Below, one piece after another: positions 24,572 through 32,678 of a stretch of DNA of 64,000 bases. This DNA is from Clostridiales bacterium (lineage in GTDB: Bacteria; Bacillota; Clostridia; Christensenellales; Aristaeellaceae): NCBI GenBank assembly GCA_022787165.1, contig JALFVL010000042.1:124001-188000 (forward strand), given 5' to 3'. Below the pieces are notes generated by a model. That model was not told the origin of the DNA. It saw only the letters and a list, made by a program, of their open reading frames with translations, and did not search any database. How positions within the stretch are numbered: the first letter of the stretch is position 1; the number at the start of each line of letters is the position of its first letter. Position numbers and translations under genes: made by a program.

Positions 24572-25155
24572 GCCTTGGCGCCTCCCTTCGCTTCTTCCTC
24601 AGCCTTCATCATGGCTCTGGCCTTCTCCATCGGATCATCCATCTTGTCGGAGAAGAACGTATCGCCCGGCTTGAGCACGCCAGTGAGGAAAAGGATCGAA
24701 TGGAACAGCATCACGCAGCCGGAGATCGGAATGGAGACATACTGAATCCAGACCGGCCACTGGGTCATGGGCAGCTTGCCGCCCTTGGACGCCAGGGAGA
24801 AGCAGTAGTCGCCGCCAACCTTGATCATGAAGATGGAGATCAGCAGAATGCAGACATCGGTGAAGACGTTCAGCGCCTTCTGCGCCTTGCCGCCCTCGGG
24901 CAGGCGGTTGTAGAGCACGCCCACCGATGTGTGCAGATGGTCGCGAACGCCCATCGCGCAGGCGAGGAACGCAAAGATGGCAACCAGCACGCGCGGAACC
25001 TCTTCCGCCCAGGAGTTGCCGGTGTTGAAGACAAAACGCGCAATCACGGTGTAGGTGACGATCACAACCAGCGCGAGCATCGCAACCTGAGCGACGCGCA
25101 GCAGGATCGTACACAGCCAGTGATCGATTTTGCGCAGGATATTGGCCATACGCAT
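24568..25155 (-). CDS. dctQ: TRAP transporter small permease (DctQ), copy 1
   Basis: A four-helix partner of DctM (195 aa). Helices lie at about 18-38, 55-73, 93-113 and 135-155; the conserved FNTGNSWAEEVPRVLVAIFAF motif spans about residues 48-68, followed by GVRDHLHTSV. A charged C-terminal tail (MDDPMEKARAMMKAEEEAKGG) is cytoplasmic. Overlaps dctM by four bases. Confidence 0.93.
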   Translation of the reverse strand: MRMANILRKIDHWLCTILLRVAQVAMLALVVIVTYTVIARFVFNTGNSWAEEVPRVLVAIFAFLACAMGVRDHLHTSVGVLYNRLPEGGKAQKALNVFTDVCILLISIFMIKVGGDYCFSLASKGGKLPMTQWPVWIQYVSIPISGCVMLFHSILFLTGVLKPGDTFFSDKMDDPMEKARAMMKAEEEAKGGAKA

Positions 25156-25224
25156 TTCCCCTTTTCTTTGGAGGTCTGTGGGTCAGTCGCCGTTAAGGTT
25201 TCTTAACTTCCGGTGAAACTGAAG

Positions 25225-25261
25225 AAAGGGAGAGGGCGAAACAGATCCCCCTCTCCCCCTT
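25225..25261 (-). terminator. Attenuator hairpin between dctP and dctQ (copy 1)
   Basis: A GGGGGAGAGGG/CCCTCTCCC stem right after the binding-protein stop, with only a short T-rich tail. Such stems commonly leave binding-protein mRNA more abundant than permease mRNA. Confidence 0.55.
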
Positions 25262-25273
25262 GTTTCAAGAAAA

Positions 25274-26284
25274 TCAGAAGTTCTCGCCGACAGCCTTGAT
25301 CTGCTCGATGATGTCTTCGTAGCCAGCACCGAACTCGTCATACAGCGGAGCCATCTTCTCTTCGTAGATCGCGAGCTGCTCGGGCGTCAGGTCAACGATG
25401 GTGCAGCCGGCGTCGCGGATGATCTGCTCGGCGGACTGCTCCTTCAGAGCCCACTGCTCCTTCTCATAGGCCTCGGTATCCTTCGCGGTCTGCTTGATGA
25501 TCTCCAGGTCCTCCGGAGAAACCATCATGGAGGCCAGCTCGCTCATGATGAGGATTTCCGGCACGCGGGTGTGATAGTCGAGAACGTAGACCGGAGCGGC
25601 CTCGTAGTCGCCCATGTTCTGGTAGGTCGGCCAGTTGTTCTCAGCGCCGTCGACGACGCCGGTCTGGATGGAGGAGTAGACCTCGTTGGCGCCGATGCCG
25701 GTCACGCCGGTGCCGCCCAGCAGCTCGATCATGCGGACCATCATCGGGTTGTTCTGCATGCGGATCTTCAGGCCGGTCAGGTCAGCCTCGGCGAAGTTGC
25801 CCTTCTCATAGGCGGCCTTGGTGATGTAGAAGGAACGGGCGCCGGAGTCGTAGTAGCACAGGCCGATGAGGCCGGAGCCGCTCTCCTGGATGGCGTTGAG
25901 CATGGTCTGGCCGATCTCGCCGTCAAGAACCGCCCACTCGTGCTCGGCGTTCTTGTACAGATACGGGAGCTGGATGGCGTTCAGCGCCGGAACGTAGGAC
26001 GCAACCGGGGACGCGGACACGCGGGTGAAGCCCAGCGTGCCGGCCTGGAGCATCTCGATAGCGGTGTTCTCGCTGTCAGCGAGAACAGAGCCGGAATACA
26101 CTTCGATCTTCACGCGGCCTTCGGTGCGCTCCTCGACGAGGCGAGCAAACTCCTGGTCAGCCAGAGTGGTCGGGTAGCCTTCGGCGTGCGTCTCGGCGAG
26201 CTGGAAGACGACCTCAGCGCTGGCCATCGAGGCGAGCGCAAGGACCAGCACGAGAGCCAGCGCCACAGCAAACAGCTTTTTCAT
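25274..26284 (-). CDS. dctP: TRAP transporter substrate-binding protein (DctP), copy 1
   Basis: The 336-residue secreted protein has a signal peptide (MKKLFAVALALVLVLALASM, cleavage near ASA-E24). The mature part is a DctP fold: TLADQEFARLVEERTEGRVKIEVYSG and the conserved arginine R175 in LKIRMQNNP, which binds the carboxylate of organic acids or sugar acids in the family. It is strongly similar to copy 2 (EGYPTTLAD, VEERTEGR and RVSASPV are shared). It has its own strong promoter and a long leader. Confidence 0.95.
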   Translation of the reverse strand: MKKLFAVALALVLVLALASMASAEVVFQLAETHAEGYPTTLADQEFARLVEERTEGRVKIEVYSGSVLADSENTAIEMLQAGTLGFTRVSASPVASYVPALNAIQLPYLYKNAEHEWAVLDGEIGQTMLNAIQESGSGLIGLCYYDSGARSFYITKAAYEKGNFAEADLTGLKIRMQNNPMMVRMIELLGGTGVTGIGANEVYSSIQTGVVDGAENNWPTYQNMGDYEAAPVYVLDYHTRVPEILIMSELASMMVSPEDLEIIKQTAKDTEAYEKEQWALKEQSAEQIIRDAGCTIVDLTPEQLAIYEEKMAPLYDEFGAGYEDIIEQIKAVGENF

Positions 26285-26487
26285 GATGGGTTCCCTCCGA
26301 ATAAATTATTTCTCTAACCGCATGCTCGATACCGGCATGCGGACAGATTCTCTCCTGTGTCCTGCCCTGCTTTTATCGGGCGGGCCGACGGAAGTCGCCG
26401 GCAGGGCTAAGCCTTGCCGACTGCACTGCAGTCAGCATTTTCATATCTTAATGCTTTCCAAATGTTTTTCCCATAAATCTTAATGCG

Positions 26488-26517
26488 ATTATACTACATG
26501 TCTGACGAGATTGTCAA
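26488..26517 (-). promoter_or_regulatory. Promoter of the first TRAP operon
   Basis: Perfect TTGACA and TATAAT hexamers with an 18-base spacer on the minus strand, about 200 bases before dctP1. Confidence 0.9.
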
Positions 26518-26611
26518 CCGATCCCCGTCAAAATGATGCATCCTGACAATATTCCATCAGAATTATCCATTGGCCATAAATTCTATCGAATGCCAATTCC
26601 AGTTTTTCTGG

Positions 26612-26646
26612 AGAAAAAAGAAAAGCTCCTCCCTTTCGGGAGGAGT
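26612..26646 (-). terminator. Rho-independent terminator after the second TRAP operon
   Basis: CTCCTCCC-GAAA-GGGAGGAG followed on the minus strand by CTTTTCTTTTTT. Confidence 0.92.
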
Positions 26647-26722
26647 GTCAGAATTGCTTTTCGCCCTCTTCGGGCCTTTTAAAGCCTACTTTTTTCGTTG
26701 GTCTATTTTTTTCGTCCATCCA

Positions 26723-27742
26723 TCAGAAATTTTCGCCGACCGCCATAATCGCGTCGATCACGTCCTGGTATTCGCTTCCATACTTTTCGTACAGGCTGAT
26801 GCCGCCCAGCGCGTCGCTCGGCGTGGTCATCGCAGCCTGGAACTCGGCATGGGCCTCCGGCGTCAGCTCGGTGATCATGCAGCCCGCAGCGCGGACGATC
26901 TCCTCGGAGGCGGCTTCCTTCTCAGCCCACTTTTCCTTCTCGAACTCCTGCGTCTCCCTGGCGACGGCCTTGATGATCTCCACGTCGGCGGGATCCAGCT
27001 CGCTCAGGACGGCGGCAGAGGCAAGCAGTACCTCCGGCACGCGGGTATGCTCGTCGAGCACGTAGTAGGTCGCGGCCTCATAGTCGCCCATGTTCTGGTA
27101 GGTCGGCCAGTTGTTCTCCGCACCGTCGATCGTGCCCTGTTTGATCGCCGAATAGACCTCGTTCGGGCCGATGCCGGTCACGCCGGTGCCGCCCAGCACG
27201 TTCGTCATATCCACCATCATCGCGTTGTTCTGCATGCGGATCTTGAGGCCTTTCATGTCCGCGACGCAGCTCACCTGCTTGACGGTGTAATAGGAGCGAG
27301 CGCCCGCATCGTACCAGCACAGACCGACGAGGCCGGAGCCGGAGGCCTCGATGTCCGCGAGCATGTTCTGGCCAATCTCTCCGTCGAGCACCGCCCACAT
27401 GTGGTCGGCGTTCTTGTACAGATACGGCATCTGAATCGCGTTCATCTTGGGGACATAGCTCGACACGGGCGAGGCCGAGACGCGTGAGAACGCGATGTCA
27501 CCCAGCTGCAGCGCCTCAATCGCGCCGGTCTCCTCACCGTAGAGCGTGCCGCCGGAGTAGACCTCCACCTTGATGCGGCCCTCAGTCCGCTCCTCCACCA
27601 GGCGGGCGAATTCCCGGTCCGCCAGCGTGGTCGGATAGCCCTCCGCATGCACCTCGCTGAGTTTGAGCGTCGTGGCGGCGTTCGCCGTGCCCAGCACGAG
27701 CACGAGCGCCAGCGCCAGGGCCAGAGTGATCCATTTCTTCAT
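26723..27742 (-). CDS. dctP: TRAP transporter substrate-binding protein (DctP), copy 2
   Basis: The 339-residue paralogue of copy 1, with its own signal peptide (MKKWITLALALALVLVLGTANA-A). It keeps TLADREFARLVEERTEGRIK and LKIRMQNNAMM with the ligand-binding arginine. Differences cluster in the middle (GGTLYGEETGAIEALQLGD) and the C-terminal 60 residues, which has an extra loop (TTPSDALGGISLYEKYG), so the ligand may differ. The start at 27742 has ACGGAGGG upstream. Here the binding protein is the last gene, after dctQ and dctM. Confidence 0.95.
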   Translation of the reverse strand: MKKWITLALALALVLVLGTANAATTLKLSEVHAEGYPTTLADREFARLVEERTEGRIKVEVYSGGTLYGEETGAIEALQLGDIAFSRVSASPVSSYVPKMNAIQMPYLYKNADHMWAVLDGEIGQNMLADIEASGSGLVGLCWYDAGARSYYTVKQVSCVADMKGLKIRMQNNAMMVDMTNVLGGTGVTGIGPNEVYSAIKQGTIDGAENNWPTYQNMGDYEAATYYVLDEHTRVPEVLLASAAVLSELDPADVEIIKAVARETQEFEKEKWAEKEAASEEIVRAAGCMITELTPEAHAEFQAAMTTPSDALGGISLYEKYGSEYQDVIDAIMAVGENF

Positions 27743-27778
27743 AGCAATACCCTCCGTTTCGTTGTTTTCAAAACCCTC

Positions 27779-27808
27779 CCGCGCTGCCTGACCTCGGACG
27801 CAGCGCGG
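27779..27808 (-). other. Hairpin between dctM2 and dctP2
   Basis: CCGCGCTGC/GCAGCGCGG (9 bp, 12-base loop) lies in the 155-base gap, followed on the minus strand by GAGGGTTTTGAAAA. It may be a partial terminator or an RNA-processing site that separates dctP2 mRNA. Confidence 0.5.
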
Positions 27809-27897
27809 CGGGATTTGCAGCATGTTATCCGTAAGACAGCTGGCCTCCTGCCGTTTTTCTTTACCGCGCTCCTGTTGCGCGTGGCAGGCGGCCTTCC

Positions 27898-29199
27898 TCA
27901 GCCGGCGTAGCCCATCAGCATCCTCGGCAATGACAGGGAAATTCCCGGGATATACGTCACCAGCAGCAGCACGACGACCATCACGGCATAGAGCGGGAGC
28001 ATGTTCTTCGCCGTCCGCTCGATGGGCGTCCTGCCGATGGCGCAGCCGACGAACAGCGCGGAGCCGACCGGCGGCGTGCACAGACCCACGGCGAGGTTGA
28101 AGATCATGATCACGCCAAAGTGTACGGGATCGACGCCCACGGACGTGATGACCGGCAGCAGGATCGGCGTCATGATCGTAATCAGCGGCGCCATGTCCAT
28201 GAAGCAGCCCAGCACGAGCAGCAGCACATTGATGATCAGCAGCAGAATGTACCGGTTGCCCGTGATGCTCAGCAGTCCGTTTGAGATCGCCGCGGGAATG
28301 CGCAGCTCCGTCATCATGTAGGCAAACGCCTTTGCTGTCGCCAGCAGCGTCATGACGATGGCCAATGTTTTGAGGCTGTTTTTGATGACCCTGCCGATAT
28401 CGCGCAGGCGCACGGAGCGGAAGACGGCCAGCGCCAGCACCATCGTGTAAACACAGGCGATGGCGGAGGCCTCGGTCGCCGTAAAGACGCCCGCGCCCGT
28501 GCCGACCATGATGATCACCAGCGTCAGAATCGGCAGGATGCCCTCCTTGAGCACGCGCCAGCCCTGGCCCTTGGGAATGCCCGTGCCCTTGGGAAAGCTA
28601 TAGCGTTTGGACATCACCATGCACATCAGGATCATGCCGCAGCCCAGCGCGATGCCCGGCAGCAGGCCCGCCATGAAGAGCGTGCCGATCGAGACGCCGC
28701 CTGCGGCGAGCGCATAGATGACCATGTTGTGGCTGGGCGGGATGAGCACGCCCTGGCAGGCGGTGGTGACGGTCAGGCCGACGGCGAAATCCTCGTCGTA
28801 GCCCTGATCCTTCATCATCGGGATGACGATTGTGCCCAGAGAGGAGACGTCCGCGACGGCCGAGCCGGAGATGCCGCCGAAGAACATCGAATCGAGCACG
28901 TTGACATAGGCCAGACCGCCGCGGAAGCGGCCGACGGCGAGGTTGGCGAGGCTCACGATCTTCTCCGAGATGCCGCCCGCGCTCATGAACTCGCCCATGA
29001 CGATGAAAAACGGAATCGAGAGGAGCGAAAAGTTGTTCGCGCCGTCCACCATCTGACGAACGAGCACGGAGAAGTTCGTCCCCGTAATCAGCGCGCTGGC
29101 CAGCGTGGAGAGCAGCATCGCAAACGAGACCGGAATCTTCGCCGCCAGCATCACGGCGAAGCCGCCGATGAGGACAATGCCCGCAAGCATTTCGGTCAT
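27898..29199 (-). CDS. dctM: TRAP transporter large permease (DctM), copy 2
   Basis: The 433-residue ion-coupled subunit has KIPVSFAMLLSTLASAL near the start, FFIVMGEFMSAGGISEKI, SGSAVADVSSLGTIVIP and IPPSHNMVIYALAAGG. It is about 20 residues shorter than copy 1 but shares all family motifs. It begins 3 bases after the dctQ2 stop. Confidence 0.95.
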   Translation of the reverse strand: MTEMLAGIVLIGGFAVMLAAKIPVSFAMLLSTLASALITGTNFSVLVRQMVDGANNFSLLSIPFFIVMGEFMSAGGISEKIVSLANLAVGRFRGGLAYVNVLDSMFFGGISGSAVADVSSLGTIVIPMMKDQGYDEDFAVGLTVTTACQGVLIPPSHNMVIYALAAGGVSIGTLFMAGLLPGIALGCGMILMCMVMSKRYSFPKGTGIPKGQGWRVLKEGILPILTLVIIMVGTGAGVFTATEASAIACVYTMVLALAVFRSVRLRDIGRVIKNSLKTLAIVMTLLATAKAFAYMMTELRIPAAISNGLLSITGNRYILLLIINVLLLVLGCFMDMAPLITIMTPILLPVITSVGVDPVHFGVIMIFNLAVGLCTPPVGSALFVGCAIGRTPIERTAKNMLPLYAVMVVVLLLVTYIPGISLSLPRMLMGYAG

Positions 29200-29202
29200 G
29201 CG

Positions 29203-29817
29203 TCAGCCCTCCTTCTTCTGCGCGGCCTCAAGGGCCGCCTTGTCGGTATAATCGACCTCCGCCTCCGAGTAGAGCAGATCTCCGCGCGGGAGGACGCCCG
29301 TGAGGAAGAGGATCGAATCCATCGTGATCACAAAGCCCGCAATCGGGATGGGCAGGTACTGCCATGCCGTGCTGATGCCCGTGATCGGCAGCACGCCCGG
29401 CAGCGCAAAGAGCTTCATCGTGCGCCGCCCGCCGGAGATCAGCATGAACAGGCCGCACAGCAGCGTCGCGACATCCACCGCGATGTCGAGCGTCTGGCGG
29501 GCCCTGCCGCCCACCCTGAATCGGTTGTACACCGCGTTGACCGAAACATGCATGTGGTCGCGAACGCCGATGGCACAGGCCATGAACGCGAAGACCGTCA
29601 CCAGCAGGCGCGGCACCTCCTCCGCCCACGATAACCCCGTGTTGAAGACGTACCGCAGAATGACCGTCAGCGTCACAATCGCGATCATCGCCAGAATCGA
29701 GATCTGCGCGATCACCAGCATGATCCTGTGGACGATGTGGTTGACCCTGAAGAGAAAGCCACGGATTCCCGGCATCGCCGTCCCCCCTTTCCTCAAAACC
29801 CTTTCCTGTTGCGCCAT
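29203..29817 (-). CDS. dctQ: TRAP transporter small permease (DctQ), copy 2
   Basis: A four-helix DctQ (204 aa from this start) with FNTGLSWAEEVPRLLVTVFAF and GVRDHMHVSVNAVYNRF, the counterparts of copy 1. GGAGG stands 8 bases before the ATG at 29817. An ATG at 29775 (MPGIRGFLF) also has a purine-rich site and gives a more typical N-terminus, so the start is uncertain. It is the first gene of operon 2. Confidence 0.9.
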   Translation of the reverse strand: MAQQERVLRKGGTAMPGIRGFLFRVNHIVHRIMLVIAQISILAMIAIVTLTVILRYVFNTGLSWAEEVPRLLVTVFAFMACAIGVRDHMHVSVNAVYNRFRVGGRARQTLDIAVDVATLLCGLFMLISGGRRTMKLFALPGVLPITGISTAWQYLPIPIAGFVITMDSILFLTGVLPRGDLLYSEAEVDYTDKAALEAAQKKEG

Positions 29818-29885
29818 GTTTTTTTCCTCCTTTGTGTGCGCGGCATTCTGCGCCCTTGTGCGCGCACGCTCTTGCGTTTGTCTTC

Positions 29886-29914
29886 ATTGTACAGAAACCA
29901 TTTATGCGGTTCCA
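29886..29914 (-). promoter_or_regulatory. Possible promoter of the second TRAP operon
   Basis: TGGAAC, 17 bases, TACAAT on the minus strand about 70 bases before dctQ2. The -35 is weak. Confidence 0.4.
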
Positions 29915-30014
29915 CACAAGTTAAGGGTTCTTGTCGGCCTCCTTCCCCTTTTTGACGGCCAGTTGATAAACCGGCGTTTATAAAAAAGTATCGATAAATA
30001 TATATTGTCGGAGC

Positions 30015-30043
30015 AAAAAAAAAGACCGCAGAATTCTCTGCGG
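30015..30043 (-). terminator. Second terminator after phosphofructokinase
   Basis: CCGCAGA-GAAT-TCTGCGG followed on the minus strand by TC and nine T. Confidence 0.9.
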
Positions 30044-30074
30044 CGCCACGACGCCTCTTCCTCTGCGCGCAAGT

Positions 30075-30112
30075 GAAAACGGGAGCCGCAGACGCTTCTG
30101 CGGCTCCCGTCC
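30075..30112 (-). terminator. First terminator after phosphofructokinase
   Basis: A 14-bp stem ACGGGAGCCGCAGA/TCTGCGGCTCCCGT followed on the minus strand by TTTC. Confidence 0.85.
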
Positions 30113-30128
30113 AATTCTTTGATCCCGA

Positions 30129-31352
30129 TTACTTGAGGTAGATGTGGCGCGGCAGACCGTCGATATACACCGGGGTCAGCTCCGCCTGAATCAGCGGACG
30201 CGCATAGGTCAGGAATTCCTTCTTCATGCCGGTCTTGTAGTCGTTGATCCATTCCATCGGCACCTTCTTCTCGAAGTTGGCGACGTCGTGAATGTCGCGC
30301 AGCTCGGTCGTGCTCTGATAGGGATCGTTGGAGATGCGGCGGATGCCGATCATCACGCCGGTATGGCCCTCAAACGCAGCCTTCGCCGCGGCGCCGCCGA
30401 CCTGATAGGCCTCGGTGACGTCGGTACGGCTGGAGACGTGCGCGGCGCAGCGCTGGAGCGTGGAGAGCTCGATGGAGCGGGTCTTCGTGTCCAGATGGCG
30501 CGCGACGAAGTTGGAGAGGTAGCGCGCCGTACCGGTCAGGCTCTTGTGGCCGAACGCGTCGACGGAATGAACGTCGTCTGCCAGCTCGCAGACATAGCGG
30601 CCGTCGGCCAGGCGAACGCCCTCGGAAACCGCCACCACGATGGAGGAATTGCACTTTTGCAGCGTTTCAACCTTGGTAATGAATTTCTCGGGGTCAAACG
30701 GCACCTCGGGCAGGCAGATGAGGTCGACGCCCTCGCAATCCTCGCCCTGCGCCAGCGCCGCTGCCGCGGTCAGCCAGCCGGCGTTGCGGCCCATGACCTC
30801 GACGATGGTGACATACTTCGTGCCGTATACCGTCGCGTCGCGGATGAGCTCCTTCATGACGACGCCGATGTACTTGGCGGCGGAGCCGTAGCCCGGGGTA
30901 TGGTCGGTGCCCATCAGGTCGTTATCGATCGTCTTGGGCACGCCGACGAAGCGAATGTTGCTGCCGATCTGCTTGGCATAGTCGCTCAGCTTGCAGATGG
31001 TGTCCATGCTGTCGTTGCCGCCGATATAGAAGAAGTAGCCGATATCCATGCGGTTGAGGATCGCGAACAGATTTTCGTAGACCTCGGGATGCTCGAGATA
31101 GCTGGGCAGCTTGTAGCGGCAGCTTCCCAGATAGGAGGACGGGCTGCGCTTGAGCAGCTCGATCTCAAGCGTGGAGCCCAGCGTCGCGCCCAGATCGACC
31201 ACACGACCCTTGAGCAGGCCCTCGATGCCATGCAGCATGCCATAGACATGTTCCGCGCCGCGCATCTGGCAGGCCTGCAGGACGCCCGCAAGGCTCGAGT
31301 TGATGACACAGGTCGGGCCGCCGGACTGACCGACGATAGCATTACGTCCCAT
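30129..31352 (-). CDS. 6-phosphofructokinase, pyrophosphate-dependent type
   Basis: The 407-residue enzyme phosphorylates fructose 6-phosphate in glycolysis. GGNDS (111-115) has Asp at the position that is Gly in ATP enzymes, and PKTIDND (139-145) has Lys where ATP enzymes have Gly; both mark pyrophosphate as donor. The first Asp of the usual GGDDS is Asn here. EVMGRNAGW is also present. It has its own promoter and two terminators, so it is a single-gene unit. Confidence 0.93.
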   Translation of the reverse strand: MGRNAIVGQSGGPTCVINSSLAGVLQACQMRGAEHVYGMLHGIEGLLKGRVVDLGATLGSTLEIELLKRSPSSYLGSCRYKLPSYLEHPEVYENLFAILNRMDIGYFFYIGGNDSMDTICKLSDYAKQIGSNIRFVGVPKTIDNDLMGTDHTPGYGSAAKYIGVVMKELIRDATVYGTKYVTIVEVMGRNAGWLTAAAALAQGEDCEGVDLICLPEVPFDPEKFITKVETLQKCNSSIVVAVSEGVRLADGRYVCELADDVHSVDAFGHKSLTGTARYLSNFVARHLDTKTRSIELSTLQRCAAHVSSRTDVTEAYQVGGAAAKAAFEGHTGVMIGIRRISNDPYQSTTELRDIHDVANFEKKVPMEWINDYKTGMKKEFLTYARPLIQAELTPVYIDGLPRHIYLK

Positions 31353-31388
31353 AAAGATTCCTCCAATTTTTCGTGTTAGTTTATTTAC

Positions 31389-31416
31389 ATTATAGCATAA
31401 CCCATCATGATTTCAA
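31389..31416 (-). promoter_or_regulatory. Promoter of phosphofructokinase
   Basis: TTGAAA, 16-base spacer, TATAAT with an extended TGC upstream element on the minus strand, about 40 bases before the start. Confidence 0.8.
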
Positions 31417-31463
31417 CCACATTTTTCACGTCTTTCTCCATTTTTCTTTCCAGAAAGTGTCAG

Positions 31464-31483
31464 TTCATCAGACGTCTGATGAA
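31464..31483. repeat. 20-bp perfect palindrome upstream of phosphofructokinase
   Basis: TTCATCAGACGTCTGATGAA reads the same on both strands. It lies about 50 bases upstream of the -35 box and has no T-run, so it is a candidate protein-binding site rather than a terminator. Confidence 0.65.
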
Positions 31484-31550
31484 TCAATCCCGCTTTGCGC
31501 ATCGGCTTTCCTTGCCCTGCACTGGATCGCCGCATCGCCTCCGCGCACGC

Positions 31551-31582
31551 AAAAAGACGCGGCCTTTTCAAAAAGCCGCGTC
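31551..31582 (-). terminator. Rho-independent terminator after the MacAB-type operon
   Basis: GACGCGGC/GCCGCGTC stem followed on the minus strand by TTTTTG. Confidence 0.88.
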
Positions 31583-31595
31583 CAAATGTGGTTTT

Positions 31596-32642
31596 TTACA
31601 GCTCCGCCGTCGCGCTCATGCCTACGCGAAGGGTTTCTTCCTCCTCCAGGGAGAAGGTCACGTCGAACTCGCCCCTGTCGTTGGCCGAACGTGCAATTCT
31701 CACAAGCGTCGCCGGGATCGTCTCCTCCGGCAGAGCGTCGAGCGTGACCGTCGCCTTCATGCCCGGGCGAAGCCCACCGAGGTCGTTTTCGTCCACAGAG
31801 CAGACGAGCTGCATGCCGCCCGCCGGGCAATACGTCGCCATCGGCGCATCCTTTTCGATCTGCGCGCCGCTGTTCGCGCTCACGCTCAGCAGCACGCCGT
31901 CCTCCGGCATGACGACGGCGCTGTCTCCGCCCGTCGCTGCGCCGGTCTGATCCGGCACGACGGTCATCAGCAGGTCGCCGCGCGAGACAGCATCCCCCTC
32001 CTTCACATGGACGCCCAGCACATAGCCCTCCGCACTCACGGCGACGGGATCCGCGCGGTTCAGCTTGCCCGAGCCGATGCAGCTGTCGCTGTCAAAGTCG
32101 CTCTCGCGGTAGACCTTGATCTGCTCGTCCACGCGCAGGCCGTCGCTGGTTTCCACCTCCAGCGCATAGCTCTTGCCGCTCACGCTGATGACGCGCGCCG
32201 TGCCCTTGCGGCTGCTGCTGCTGACCGAGCGGACATAGACCTGCTCGCCCGGGTGGATCACCTTGTTCTCGCTGTCGCTCGCCGCGCCGCTGATCGTGCA
32301 GTCGCCCGTGTAAACGACATCCTGCTCCAGATACGCCAGCGCGCCGTAGCGCCTGGTGAGATAGGCGGCGCTGTCGCCCGGCTGCGCGTAGAGCGCGGCG
32401 ACCACACCGTCGCAATCCGCTCTGATCTCCGTCGCCGAGATGGTGAACAGCGTCTCGCCCGCCGCGAGCTCGTCGCCAGCCCGAACGCAGAAATCCCCCG
32501 TGATGCCGCTGTACGGGGCGAAGACCGTCAGCGTCTGCCCCGCCTCGATAACGCCGTCGAGCCGAAGCGTCTCCTGCGCACAGGCCGCGCCGCAGATCAT
32601 CAGGCAAGCGGCCAGCACCGCCGCAATGCTCGCTTTTTTCAT
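31596..32642 (-). CDS. Secreted HlyD/MacA-like adaptor protein
   Basis: The 348-residue protein has a signal peptide (MKKASIAAVLAACLMICGAACA-Q) and repeated lipoyl/barrel-sandwich elements: DGVIEAGQTLTVFAPYSG, GDELAAGETLFTI, GYVLGVHVKEGDAVSRGDLLMTV, then a beta-barrel GLRPGMKATVTLDALP. These are features of membrane-fusion adaptors, but it lacks the N-terminal membrane helix of the other adaptor in this operon. ATG 32642 has AAAGGA 8 bases upstream; an ATG at 32651 is possible. It is the last gene of adaptor-ATPase-permease-adaptor. Confidence 0.75.
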   Translation of the reverse strand: MKKASIAAVLAACLMICGAACAQETLRLDGVIEAGQTLTVFAPYSGITGDFCVRAGDELAAGETLFTISATEIRADCDGVVAALYAQPGDSAAYLTRRYGALAYLEQDVVYTGDCTISGAASDSENKVIHPGEQVYVRSVSSSSRKGTARVISVSGKSYALEVETSDGLRVDEQIKVYRESDFDSDSCIGSGKLNRADPVAVSAEGYVLGVHVKEGDAVSRGDLLMTVVPDQTGAATGGDSAVVMPEDGVLLSVSANSGAQIEKDAPMATYCPAGGMQLVCSVDENDLGGLRPGMKATVTLDALPEETIPATLVRIARSANDRGEFDVTFSLEEEETLRVGMSATAEL

Positions 32643-32678
32643 CGGATTCATCCTTTCCTGTCCTTCCGTATTCCGCGC

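Larger units (their letters stand above)
26285..26722. other. Regulatory intergenic region between the two TRAP operons
   Basis: No gene. From high to low coordinate on the minus strand it contains the terminator of operon 2 (26612-26646), the dctP1 promoter (26488-26517) and a leader of about 195 bases with several stems: GACTGCA-C-TGCAGTC near 26425, GCCCTGC...GCAGGGC around 26364-26407, and GGACA...TGTCC around 26340-26362. The leader matches no riboswitch class I know. Confidence 0.6.
29818..30128. other. Intergenic region between phosphofructokinase and the second TRAP operon
   Basis: No gene. It holds two tandem minus-strand terminators (30075-30112, 30015-30043) and then an A/T-rich stretch with a possible operon 2 promoter: TACAAT at 29886-29891 with a poor -35 (TGGAAC) 17 bases away. 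Confidence 0.6.
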
